This document shows, one piece after another, positions 52,492-60,434 of a DNA stretch of 64,000 nucleotides; position 1 is the stretch's first letter; each line of letters begins with the position of its first letter. Source of the stretch: Epilithonimonas lactis (GTDB lineage Bacteria; Bacteroidota; Bacteroidia; Flavobacteriales; Weeksellaceae); NCBI RefSeq assembly GCF_900110605.1, contig NZ_FOFI01000002.1, positions 867,564 through 931,563 on the forward strand. The letters are read 5' to 3'. Made by a program: the position numbers and the translations under genes. Below the pieces are notes generated by a model that saw nothing but the letters and a program-made list of their open reading frames with translations, was not told the origin of the DNA and did not search any database.

Positions 52492-54537
52492 ATGCAACTA
52501 GAAAATTACGCGCTCGGCAGATGGACAAAAGGAGAGGGAGAAGGGCAGGCTTTATATAATTCCATCAACGGCGATTTGGTGGCAACGGCAACTTCCAAAG
52601 GTTTGGATTTTGCAGAAATGATGGATTACGCCAGAAAAGTTGGCGGTCCGGCTCTTCGAAAACTCACTTTTCAGGAAAGAGGATTGATGTTGAAGAAACT
52701 CGCTTTTCATCTTTTGGAAAAGAAAGAAACGTTCTACAAAGTGAGTTGGGCAACCGGCGCAACAAAAGCTGACAGTTGGGTTGACATCGAAGGTGGCATC
52801 GGAAATCTTTTTGCGAATGCATCACTTCGAAGACAATTTCCAGACGTACCTTATTATATAGATGGCGAATCGGTGAAACTTTCCAAGGAAGGGACTTTCA
52901 TCGGCCATCATATTTGCACGCCGAAACGTGGGGTTGCGATTCATATCAATGCATTTAATTTTCCGGTTTGGGGAATGTTGGAAAAAATCGCGGTCAATCT
53001 TTTGGCTGGCGTTCCGGCAATCGTGAAACCTGCGACAGCAACAAGTTTTTTGACGGAAGTTGTCGTTAAAGAAATTATTGCCTCAAAAATTCTACCCGAA
53101 GGAAGTCTGCAACTGATTTGTGGTTCGGCGAACGGAATTCTGGAAAGTGTGACCAGCGAAGATGTTGTAACATTTACAGGTTCGGCTTCCACAGGGAAAA
53201 TGCTGAAATCTCATCCGAGAATTCTTGAAGAATCTGTGCCTTTCAATTTGGAAGCTGATTCTCTGAATGCAATGGTTTTGGGTGAAGATGCAAAACAAGG
53301 AACAGCGGAATTTGATTTGTTCATCAAAGAAGCCGTTCGTGAAATGACAACCAAAGCCGGACAAAAATGTACGGCGGTGAGAAGAATTTTAGTTCCTGTT
53401 AATTTGGTTGAGGATGTTCAAATTGCGCTTGGACAAAGACTTTCAACCGTTGTCATCGGCGACCCGAATGTCGAAGGTGTGAGAATGGGTGCTTTGGCAA
53501 ACAGAGACCAAGTGAAGGAAGTTTCTGAAAAGGTTCAAGAATTATCCAAGACTCAGGAAATCGTTTTCGGAAATTTGGATGATTTCGATGTGAAAGGTGC
53601 GGACAAAAATAAAGGCGCCTTCATTTCCCCGATTTTATTCCTTAATTCCGACCCTTTCAAATATACAGATTGTCATAACATTGAAGCTTTCGGACCCGTC
53701 AGCACGATTATTCCTTATCATGATATCGATGAAGCGATTGAGTTGTCGAGAATGGGAAAAGGTTCACTTTGCTGTTCTGTTGTGACGGCTGATGACGATT
53801 TTGCAAGAGAATTTGTCATCGGAGCCGCATCGATGCACGGCCGGATTTTGATTCTCAATTCCGATTGTGCAAAAGAAAGTACAGGTCACGGTTCGCCTTT
53901 GCCAATGCTGGTTCACGGCGGTCCGGGAAGAGCTGGCGGAGGTGAGGAAATGGGTGGAAAACGTGGCGTTCTTCATTATATGCAACGCACGGCAATCCAA
54001 GGTTCGCCAACGACTTTGACCAATATCACGCAACAATATCAATATGGCGGAAAACAGTTCGAGGACAATATTCATCCATTCAGAAAACATTTTGAAGAAC
54101 TGAAAGTCAGCGAAACTTACATCACGGCAAAACATACGGTCACAGAAGCGGATATCACCAATTTTGCCAATGTTTCCGGTGACAATTTTTATGCTCATAT
54201 GGACGCAACCTCTTTTGAAGGAACAATTTTCGAAGGTCGAGTCGCACACGGTTATTTCATTTTGAGCAAAGCGGCAGGATTGTTTGTTGACCCGAGAAAA
54301 GGTCCGGTTCTACTGAATTATGGTTTGGATGAATGCCGTTTCGTGAAACCTGTTTATCCCGGAATGACGATTGGCGTGAAGTTTACCTGCAAAGAAAAAA
54401 TCAGTCAGGAAAAACGCGACGAATACGATATTGCCAAAGGAATCGTCCGCTGGCTCGTGGATGTTTACGACGAAACCGGAGAAACTGTGGCGATTGCTAC
54501 GATTCTGACAATGGTGAAAAAACTGAATCAAGAATAA
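52492..54537 (+). CDS. paaZ: Bifunctional oxepin-CoA hydrolase / semialdehyde dehydrogenase PaaZ
   Basis: Opens the oxepin-CoA ring and oxidises the resulting aldehyde to 3-oxo-5,6-dehydrosuberyl-CoA. The 681-aa protein has an N-terminal aldehyde dehydrogenase domain (about 1-520) with E254 (FNLEADSLNA) and nucleophile C293 (AGQKCTAVRR). A C-terminal MaoC hot-dog hydratase domain (about 540-681) has FANVSGDNFYAHMDATSFEG and HGYFILSKAAG. Both active sites look intact. Length matches E. coli PaaZ. Confidence 0.95.
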   Translation: MQLENYALGRWTKGEGEGQALYNSINGDLVATATSKGLDFAEMMDYARKVGGPALRKLTFQERGLMLKKLAFHLLEKKETFYKVSWATGATKADSWVDIEGGIGNLFANASLRRQFPDVPYYIDGESVKLSKEGTFIGHHICTPKRGVAIHINAFNFPVWGMLEKIAVNLLAGVPAIVKPATATSFLTEVVVKEIIASKILPEGSLQLICGSANGILESVTSEDVVTFTGSASTGKMLKSHPRILEESVPFNLEADSLNAMVLGEDAKQGTAEFDLFIKEAVREMTTKAGQKCTAVRRILVPVNLVEDVQIALGQRLSTVVIGDPNVEGVRMGALANRDQVKEVSEKVQELSKTQEIVFGNLDDFDVKGADKNKGAFISPILFLNSDPFKYTDCHNIEAFGPVSTIIPYHDIDEAIELSRMGKGSLCCSVVTADDDFAREFVIGAASMHGRILILNSDCAKESTGHGSPLPMLVHGGPGRAGGGEEMGGKRGVLHYMQRTAIQGSPTTLTNITQQYQYGGKQFEDNIHPFRKHFEELKVSETYITAKHTVTEADITNFANVSGDNFYAHMDATSFEGTIFEGRVAHGYFILSKAAGLFVDPRKGPVLLNYGLDECRFVKPVYPGMTIGVKFTCKEKISQEKRDEYDIAKGIVRWLVDVYDETGETVAIATILTMVKKLNQE

Positions 54538-54631
54538 ATTTTTGTAAATTTGATTTTTACTTAAAAAAAATATTGAGCACGAATTAACTTGATTCTAATT
54601 TTAATCGACTATCATTTATCAATTATAACTT

Positions 54632-54853
54632 ATGACATCTCTTTCACTATACACCAAAATAGAAACGCTTCCTCCAGCTTTGAAGGAAGAGGCGAAAGAT
54701 TTCATAGAATATCTTCTTGAGAAGACTAAGAAAAAAAAGAAGGAATCGGAATCCAACAAAAAATCTGAAAAAACATTTGGTAGCTTGAAAGGAAAGATTT
54801 CACTTTCAGAAGATTTTGATGAACCATTAGATGATTTCAAAGATTATATGTAA
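54632..54853 (+). CDS. DUF2281-like antitoxin of a type II TA pair
   Basis: A 73-aa protein. The start LYTKIETLPPALKEEAKDFIEYLLEKT is the amphipathic helix pair of DUF2281 proteins, followed by a lysine-rich linker (KKKKKESESNKK) and an acidic C-terminal tail (SLSEDFDEPLDDFKDYM) suited to block a PIN toxin active site. A TAAATTTG box at 54545-54552 could be its promoter. Its stop overlaps the PIN gene start by one base, as typical of toxin-antitoxin pairs. Confidence 0.8.
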   Translation: MTSLSLYTKIETLPPALKEEAKDFIEYLLEKTKKKKKESESNKKSEKTFGSLKGKISLSEDFDEPLDDFKDYM

Positions 54854-55239
54854 TGAATTATTTGCTGGACACTCATACATTTTTATGGTTTTTGGAAGGG
54901 AACGAAAATCTTTCTGATGATGCACGTTTTGCAATAGAAAATCCAAATAATATTAGTTTTATTAGTATTGCTTCGATTTGGGAAATTGCTATAAAACTAA
55001 ATTTAGGAAAATTAAGACTTGATATAAAATTGGAAGAATTGAAGTCGGAAATACTTAAGAATGGCTTCGAGATTTTACCTTTGGATTTTGAACACGTCAT
55101 AGGACTTTCTAATTTAGAAGCAATTCACAAAGACCCATTTGATAGAATCATTATCTCCCAAGCTATTTGTGAAAAATGCATCATAATTTCTAGAGATTCA
55201 AACTTTAACCTTTACAAAAACGTGAATTTACTTTGGTAA
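54853..55239 (+). CDS. VapC-like PIN-domain toxin
   Basis: A 128-aa PIN-domain ribonuclease. The acidic site residues are all present: D6 (LLDTHTFLW), E44 (IWEIAIK), D94 and D97 (HKDPFDRIIISQA) and D115 (ISRDSNF). VapC toxins cleave tRNA or rRNA when freed from the antitoxin. Length and the DTHxxLWFL start place it in the VapC group found with DUF2281 partners. It lies 14 bp before the enoyl-CoA hydratase gene, so the pair interrupts the paa cluster. It looks functional. Confidence 0.88.
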   Translation: MNYLLDTHTFLWFLEGNENLSDDARFAIENPNNISFISIASIWEIAIKLNLGKLRLDIKLEELKSEILKNGFEILPLDFEHVIGLSNLEAIHKDPFDRIIISQAICEKCIIISRDSNFNLYKNVNLLW

Positions 55240-55253
55240 ATCAAAACTAATAA

Positions 55254-56009
55254 ATGGAGGCATACGTAAAATCAACCATAGAAAACGGAATCGGAACCAT
55301 CGAATTTTTCCATCCGCAAAGCAACTCGATGCCGAGTTCGCAACTTAAAAATCTTGTAGAAGAAATCAACAACCTTGGAAAAAATGACGACGCAAAAGTC
55401 ATCATCCTGAAAAGCGGTGGTGAAAAAGCCTTTTGTGCAGGCGCATCTTTCGACGAATTAATTTCCATTCAGGATTTCGAAACTGGAAAAACATTTTTTT
55501 CAGGTTTTGCCAATGTTATCAATGCGATGAGAAAATCTCCGAAATTGATTATCGCAAGAATCCACGGAAAGGCCGTTGGTGGCGGTGTAGGAATTGCGTG
55601 TGCAGCAGACTACACATTTGCGACGGAAAATGCTTCGGTAAAGCTTAGTGAATTGGCGGTTGGAATTGGACCTTTCGTCATCAGTCCAGTTGTCGAGAAG
55701 AAAATCGGAACTTCGGCTTTTGCACAATTAGCCATCAACGCGACAGAGTTTTATTCCGCTGAATGGGCGAGAGAAAAAAATATGTTCCAAGATATGTACG
55801 AAACGACGGAGGAAATGGATGCTGAAATTCAAATCTTGGCAGAGAAATTGGCAGCTTCAAATCCGGAAGCGATGTTCGAGTTGAAAAATATTCTTTGGAA
55901 AGGAACAGACCACTGGGACCATCTTTTGACGGAGCGTGCGGCGGTCAGCGGGCAACTGGTTCTGTCGGAGTTTACCATTAATGCAATTAATCAGTTTAAA
56001 AGTAAATGA
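55254..56009 (+). CDS. Enoyl-CoA hydratase/isomerase of the paa cluster (PaaG/PaaF type)
   Basis: Crotonase-fold enzyme of 251 aa. Oxyanion-hole segments are CAGASFDELI (about 61-70) and GKAVGGGVGIACAADY (about 105-120). Known paa pathways need both an isomerase (PaaG, epoxide to oxepin) and a hydratase (PaaF); only one such gene is here, so it could be either. The acidic residue pattern around SVKLSELAVGIGPFVISPVV does not decide it. A terminator follows, closing the cluster. Confidence 0.85.
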   Translation: MEAYVKSTIENGIGTIEFFHPQSNSMPSSQLKNLVEEINNLGKNDDAKVIILKSGGEKAFCAGASFDELISIQDFETGKTFFSGFANVINAMRKSPKLIIARIHGKAVGGGVGIACAADYTFATENASVKLSELAVGIGPFVISPVVEKKIGTSAFAQLAINATEFYSAEWAREKNMFQDMYETTEEMDAEIQILAEKLAASNPEAMFELKNILWKGTDHWDHLLTERAAVSGQLVLSEFTINAINQFKSK

Positions 56010-56020
56010 TCAAAATAAAA

Positions 56021-56048
56021 AACCGCCTTCCCAATCTGGAAGGCGGTT
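56021..56048. terminator. Bidirectional terminator ending the paa cluster
   Basis: An 11-bp perfect stem AACCGCCTTCC (56021-56031) and GGAAGGCGGTT (56038-56048), 6-nt loop, with an A-rich left flank that gives a strong U-run on the minus strand, toward which the response regulator gene is transcribed. Confidence 0.8.
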
Positions 56049-56265
56049 TAGTTTTCATTCGGAAATTGATCTTCATCTTTGTTCCAAATGGGTTTTCATC
56101 GTTTTGGTTTTATTTTAAGAAAGCATTTGTGTCTTTTTATTGATGAGTCAAAAGTAAGCCGATTTCATTTATTGGATCACAGTGGAAATTACCAATTTCA
56201 AAATTGCGTATTTATACGGAATGCTTTGAGCCAGTTGTTGTCATGAATGTTTCCTAAAAATAAGA

Positions 56266-56949
56266 CTAAACGGTTTTCGGAATGGCGTGGATCCCATTAA
56301 TGATGGCGAAGATGACGATGCCGACCGTATTTCTCGCTCCGATCTTATCGAGGATCCGTTGGCGGTGGCTTTCTACGGTTCTGGGACTCAAGTATAAGAT
56401 ATCGGCGATTTCTTGATTGGTCTTTTCCTTGCAGATCAATTTTACAACATCCGTCTCTCTGTTGGACAGCGTTTCTTCGGTTTCAAACAATGATATTTTT
56501 CTGGAAGGTGTGTTCATGTACGAAAGCAGCATCTCGTGGTCTGCCTTTGTAAAATAGACGCCGTTCCGGTGTACAGTTTCTATTGCTTCGATGAAGGTTT
56601 TTCTATCAGAATTTTTTGGGAGGAAGGCGGAAACGCCCAGTTTTACCATATATCCCAACACGCTGCTTTTGTAATGCGAGGACAGAATAATGATCTTGAG
56701 CTCAGGATAATTCTTCTTCAAGATCTCCACAAGCTGGAATCCGTCCATTGGCTGCATCTGAACATCGATCATGGCAATGTTTGGAAGTTCATCTGGACTA
56801 AGCTGTTCCAAATATTCCAGAAGCTGACTTCCAGCGGTGGTCATGTGCTGGACAGAAATATCATCTTCCAAAGACAGCAACATTTTGATGCCTTCCAGGA
56901 TAAGTTGCTCATCGTCTACCAAAACAAGTTTAATATTTTTTTCCATCAT
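56266..56949 (-). CDS. LuxR/NarL-family response regulator
   Basis: A 227-aa two-component regulator. Receiver domain residues 6-125 have acidic pair D12-D13, phosphoacceptor D62 (IAMIDVQMQPMDG) and the conserved SSHYK and K region. The C-terminal LuxR-type HTH (about 155-220) reads LSNRETDVVKLICKEKTNQEIADILYLSPRTVESHRQRI in short pieces. Its start directly abuts the stop of the histidine kinase gene, so they form one operon and pair. Target genes unknown. An alternative start is the second Met. Confidence 0.93.
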   Translation of the reverse strand: MMEKNIKLVLVDDEQLILEGIKMLLSLEDDISVQHMTTAGSQLLEYLEQLSPDELPNIAMIDVQMQPMDGFQLVEILKKNYPELKIIILSSHYKSSVLGYMVKLGVSAFLPKNSDRKTFIEAIETVHRNGVYFTKADHEMLLSYMNTPSRKISLFETEETLSNRETDVVKLICKEKTNQEIADILYLSPRTVESHRQRILDKIGARNTVGIVIFAIINGIHAIPKTV

Positions 56950-57750
56950 TTAATTGGGAATGTTGAAGATGATTCTACTTCCTTTTCCTATTTTATTTTT
57001 CCATTTGTGGAAACCTTTCACAGAGCTGATCCTGGATTCTATATTTTTAAGTCCCATGCCTTTGTTTGCGGTTTCGTAATCGAAGCTTTGTCCATTATCG
57101 GTCAGGATCACGGTCGTATGTTTCGGGTTCTTTTTGATATAGATCGAGACTTCACTCGCAGTAGAGTGTTTGATCACATTACTGGTGAATTCCTGGATCA
57201 CCCGATAGATCTGCACTTCTGTGAAAATATCTTTTCGCTCATAGCTGCTGTCAATATATAAGGAGACATTGATCCGATACGACAAGTTGGTGACCAACTC
57301 CTGCAGATACAAAGCTAGTCCAAGTTTTTCCAAATTCACGGGATATAAGGAATGTGAAATGTTTCTGGTGGAATCTATCAATTCTGTGATCTGCGACGTG
57401 ATGATCTTTTTGGATGATCCCTGATTTTCGGCGTTCAGATTATTAAGCCAAAGCGAAAGAATGTTGAGTCTGTTTCCGATGTCATCGTGGACGGTGATGG
57501 CTATTCTCTTTCTCTCGTCCTCTTGTCCCTTTATGTTTTCGGAGGTCAGTTCTTTTTGATGTTCGATCTCTGCCTGATATTGCGCGTCCTTTTCCTGGAT
57601 TATCCTTTTGATGAAATTTCGGTAAGCCAACAATATAAAAGATATGATGACGATCAAGACGATCACCACGATGAACAAGAGGACGATATTGAGTCTTACT
57701 TCTTTAATGTCAAAAATGTTTTGATAAATAAACTGTAAAATAAACAGCAT
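56950..57750 (-). CDS. Sensor histidine kinase (HisKA_3 type)
   Basis: Partner of the response regulator. I start at ATG 57750; an in-frame TTG at 57771 is possible. One strong membrane helix (IVLLFIVVIVLIVIISFILL, about 22-41) is followed by a short coiled coil and the dimerisation/phosphoacceptor motif DERKRIAITVHDDIGNRLN with H88. The HATPase_c domain follows, with N-box SNVIKHS and G-boxes DNGQSF and GMGLKNIESR. No large sensor domain is present; the overlapping upstream membrane protein may sense instead. The gene overlaps that upstream gene by about 55 bp. Confidence 0.88.
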   Translation of the reverse strand: MLFILQFIYQNIFDIKEVRLNIVLLFIVVIVLIVIISFILLAYRNFIKRIIQEKDAQYQAEIEHQKELTSENIKGQEDERKRIAITVHDDIGNRLNILSLWLNNLNAENQGSSKKIITSQITELIDSTRNISHSLYPVNLEKLGLALYLQELVTNLSYRINVSLYIDSSYERKDIFTEVQIYRVIQEFTSNVIKHSTASEVSIYIKKNPKHTTVILTDNGQSFDYETANKGMGLKNIESRISSVKGFHKWKNKIGKGSRIIFNIPN

Positions 57751-58322
57751 AGAATGTTGTTGACAGACCAAAACGCCGTGAAATATGCGATGGGAAATTC
57801 CATCAGCTGATGCTGAAAAATAAATATAAAGATGCTTACCGTAAAGTACAGAAAGATCATCTTGTCCACTGCGGAAAAACGGTCTTTCGCAATTCCTTTT
57901 TTAATTTCCTGTAACAAGGTGTAGCCCGCAAGAGAGATGATGACGAGATTGCTAATTCCTTTCGAATAATCATTTTTGTACAAGTCCGAAGAAAGGAATT
58001 GGTCCGCCGACAAAAAGAAGAGGCTTATGACTCCAGTTAAAATGAAATAGGATCTGTTGAGATTTAGTTTTTTAATGAATACACCCGTAATTGTGAAGAA
58101 TTCTCCTGCGATGTAGAAAGGATATAAAAATGTATTGTTGCCGTCTTTGCTGAACCAATCTAGCGCGTAGGAAATATATTCAATACAAAAAACAACAAAG
58201 AGGTAGAAAACATACCATTTTTCAGCTTTAGTAAGTCGTTTGAATCTTATAATACCGATAACAAAAGCCACCGCTCCCAAGATCCGCGCTAAGTTCACTG
58301 TGATGTCAAAAAAGTCCTGCAT
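57696..58322 (-). CDS. Multi-helix membrane protein upstream of the two-component genes
   Basis: A 208-aa protein with about seven hydrophobic helices (for example ARILGAVAFVIGIIRF, WYVFYLFVVFCIEYISYAL, SYFILTGVISLFFLS). No known motif. Its 3' end overlaps the histidine kinase gene, so the three genes form one transcript in the order membrane protein, kinase, regulator. It could be the sensing part of the system. Function inferred only from context. Confidence 0.75.
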   Translation of the reverse strand: MQDFFDITVNLARILGAVAFVIGIIRFKRLTKAEKWYVFYLFVVFCIEYISYALDWFSKDGNNTFLYPFYIAGEFFTITGVFIKKLNLNRSYFILTGVISLFFLSADQFLSSDLYKNDYSKGISNLVIISLAGYTLLQEIKKGIAKDRFSAVDKMIFLYFTVSIFIFIFQHQLMEFPIAYFTAFWSVNNILCCLFYSLFIKTFLTLKK

Positions 58323-58694
58323 TTAGAATGATAAGATTAAAATATAATGATGAGGTGCTTTTGTTAATAAGATGTTTTTCGCAAATTTAAACTATAGACG
58401 CAGCTATTGATTGGAATCAAATTTTCTCCGATAAAAGTAATCAAAAACTTGTAAAATCGCAATAATAATGGTTTATTAATAGATAAGTATTAACAATATC
58501 AGATTACAAATTTCTAATAATATTGTTTTGATAAAAGTTTCAGTGTTTTTTGTAACATCTTTTTTTTAATTAATAGGAAATAAAAATTTGCAGAATAAAA
58601 AAGTTTTCCTATTTTTGCATCCTCAAAACCAGAGTTGCTGGATCCATTAGTCCGATGCTCATATATTTAAACAATAATTTTAAAACTTCTGAAA
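58323..58694. other. Gap of 372 bp with divergent promoters
   Basis: The gap between the two-component operon and rpmE2. It is very A+T-rich. It contains a minus-strand TAAATTTG at 58382-58389 for the two-component operon (weak, no -33 element) and the rpmE2 promoter at 58587-58617. No gene is seen. Confidence 0.6.
58587..58617 (+). promoter_or_regulatory. Promoter of rpmE2
   Basis: TTTG at 58587-58590 (-33) and TATTTTTG at 58610-58617 (-7), spacer 19 bp. The leader to the ATG is about 75 nt. Confidence 0.65.
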
Positions 58695-58946
58695 ATGAAA
58701 AAAGATATCCACCCAAGTAACTATAGATTGGTAGTTTTCAAAGATATGAGTAACGAGGAGACTTTCCTTTGCAAATCTACTGCTGATACAAAAGATACTA
58801 TCGAATACGAAGGAACAGAATACCCATTGATCAAAATGGAGATCTCTTCTACTTCTCACCCTTTCTACACTGGTAAAACCAAATTGGTTGATACTGCTGG
58901 TAGAGTAGACAAGTTCATGAACAAATACAAAAAATTCGCTAAATAA
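58695..58946 (+). CDS. rpmE2: 50S ribosomal protein L31 type B
   Basis: An 83-aa ribosomal protein. The start [20 protein letters not shown], the [20 protein letters not shown] block and the C-terminal [11 protein letters not shown] are diagnostic of the L31 type B family, which lacks the zinc-binding cysteines of the standard form (only one Cys here). In Bacteroidetes this zinc-independent form is often the main L31. A strong promoter and terminator make it monocistronic. Confidence 0.97.
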   Translation: MKKDIHPSNYRLVVFKDMSNEETFLCKSTADTKDTIEYEGTEYPLIKMEISSTSHPFYTGKTKLVDTAGRVDKFMNKYKKFAK

Positions 58947-58970
58947 TCTTAGCCGATTTTTATAAAAATC

Positions 58971-59001
58971 AAAACCTTTCGGATTTCCGAGAGGTTTTTT
59001 T
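58971..59001 (+). terminator. Rho-independent terminator of rpmE2
   Basis: AAAACCTTTCGG (58971-58982) with CCGAGAGGTTTT (58987-58998), one G-T wobble, 4-nt loop, followed by T. Confidence 0.85.
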
Positions 59002-59050
59002 GTTATTTTTGCTCAACATTGAACATCGAATTTTAAACTCAGAATAAATA

Positions 59051-60211
59051 ATGCAATTAGTATTCTCAGACGCACAATATTGGGAAGATTTCCTTCCGCT
59101 CACATTCACAAGACCAGTTGCAGAAATGCGAATGGGAATCCTGACTTTCGCAGAAAGATGGAAAAAACTTCTTGAGATTGATGAGGTTTTCTACATTACG
59201 GAAAGTTATCTTCAGGACAAATTCAAAAAACCAGAACCGAAACAAAGCCTTTTCATCGTTCCGAACTTTTTTCCATCCGATGAGGTTTTAAAGCAAATTA
59301 AAGAATTGGAAGCTGGCGAAGCTTTGGTTTATGATAATGAAGTTCTTGTCGCCAACATCAATATGGAAACTTTCTCTCTGAATCAAATCAGCAAAATGAC
59401 TGATATTACAGAGAAATTATTATTTATTGAAAAACCAACTGACATCTTTTCCCACAACGATTTCGCGATCAATTTCGATTTTGAATTGGTAACGAGAGGA
59501 AAAACGTCTCAGGAATTATCTTCAACCAACGGATTCATCGGAGAAAAGGAAAATCTATTCATTGAAGAAGGTGCAACGATAGAGTTTTCAACGCTTAATT
59601 GCAAAACTGGAAAGATCTACGTCGGAAAAAATGCCGAAATAATGGAAGGTTCAAACATCCGCGGTTCATTGGCACTTTGCGAAGATTCAAAGATCAATCT
59701 TGGAACCAAGCTTTATGGCGGAACTACGATTGGCCCACATTCCAAAGTTGGTGGTGAGGTCAATAATATTGTGATTTTTGGTTATTCTAATAAAGGGCAT
59801 GACGGATTCTTAGGAAATTCGGTAGTAGGCGAGTGGTGCAATTTGGGTGCAGATACGAATTCATCAAACCTAAAAAACAATTACGCTTCTGTTAAACTTT
59901 GGAATTATAGAAAAGAAAGATTCTTGGATACAGGTCTGCAATTTTGCGGTCTGATCATGGGCGACCATTCCAAAACAGCCATCAATACACAACTCAACAC
60001 TGGAACTGTGGTTGGTGTCGCTTCTAATATTTTCAAATCCGGTTTCCCGCCGAACCTGGTTGATAATTTCTCTTGGGGCGGAATGAAAGGTGACGAAAAA
60101 TTTCGACTGGACAAATCCTACGAAGTGGCGGAAAAAGTAATGGAGCGCAGAAAGATCCCATTGACCGAAGCCGACAAAGACATTCTGAAACATATCTACA
60201 ATGAGTTTTAA
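59051..60211 (+). CDS. GlmU-family / putative sugar nucleotidyltransferase
   Basis: A 386-aa protein. The N-terminal half (MQLVFSDAQYWEDFLPLTFTRPVAEMRMGILTFAERW) resembles the bacteroidete group of GlmU-like proteins. The C-terminal half is a left-handed beta-helix of hexapeptide repeats (IYVGKNAEIMEGSNIRGSLAL, GTKLYGGTTIGPHSKVGGEV). The usual pyrophosphorylase signature LAAGxGTRM is absent from the start, so nucleotidyl transfer is not certain. The last codons and the stop form part of a terminator hairpin. Confidence 0.82.
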   Translation: MQLVFSDAQYWEDFLPLTFTRPVAEMRMGILTFAERWKKLLEIDEVFYITESYLQDKFKKPEPKQSLFIVPNFFPSDEVLKQIKELEAGEALVYDNEVLVANINMETFSLNQISKMTDITEKLLFIEKPTDIFSHNDFAINFDFELVTRGKTSQELSSTNGFIGEKENLFIEEGATIEFSTLNCKTGKIYVGKNAEIMEGSNIRGSLALCEDSKINLGTKLYGGTTIGPHSKVGGEVNNIVIFGYSNKGHDGFLGNSVVGEWCNLGADTNSSNLKNNYASVKLWNYRKERFLDTGLQFCGLIMGDHSKTAINTQLNTGTVVGVASNIFKSGFPPNLVDNFSWGGMKGDEKFRLDKSYEVAEKVMERRKIPLTEADKDILKHIYNEF

Positions 60212-60230
60212 TTTTAAAACTCATTTTTTT
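60201..60230 (+). terminator. Terminator overlapping the stop codon of the GlmU-like gene
   Basis: ATGAGTTTTAA (60201-60211) pairs with TTAAAACTCAT (60214-60224), followed by T. The TAA stop at 60209-60211 lies inside the left arm. Confidence 0.75.
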
Positions 60231-60434
60231 GTTTAATAATACTACAGAATTTAAAAGATTTGACGACGTCAAAAAACTTTGTGCCTTAAAATTTTTCCAA
60301 TCATTTCGAAAAATCTTTGTGGACTTTGTGTTTTAAAATATTTTAGATAGCAACATTTCTTTAGTTTGCTTATTTTTGCTGATCAGGATTTTGGTCAATA
60401 TCCAAAATCTCACTTCTAACATCTATATATAATA

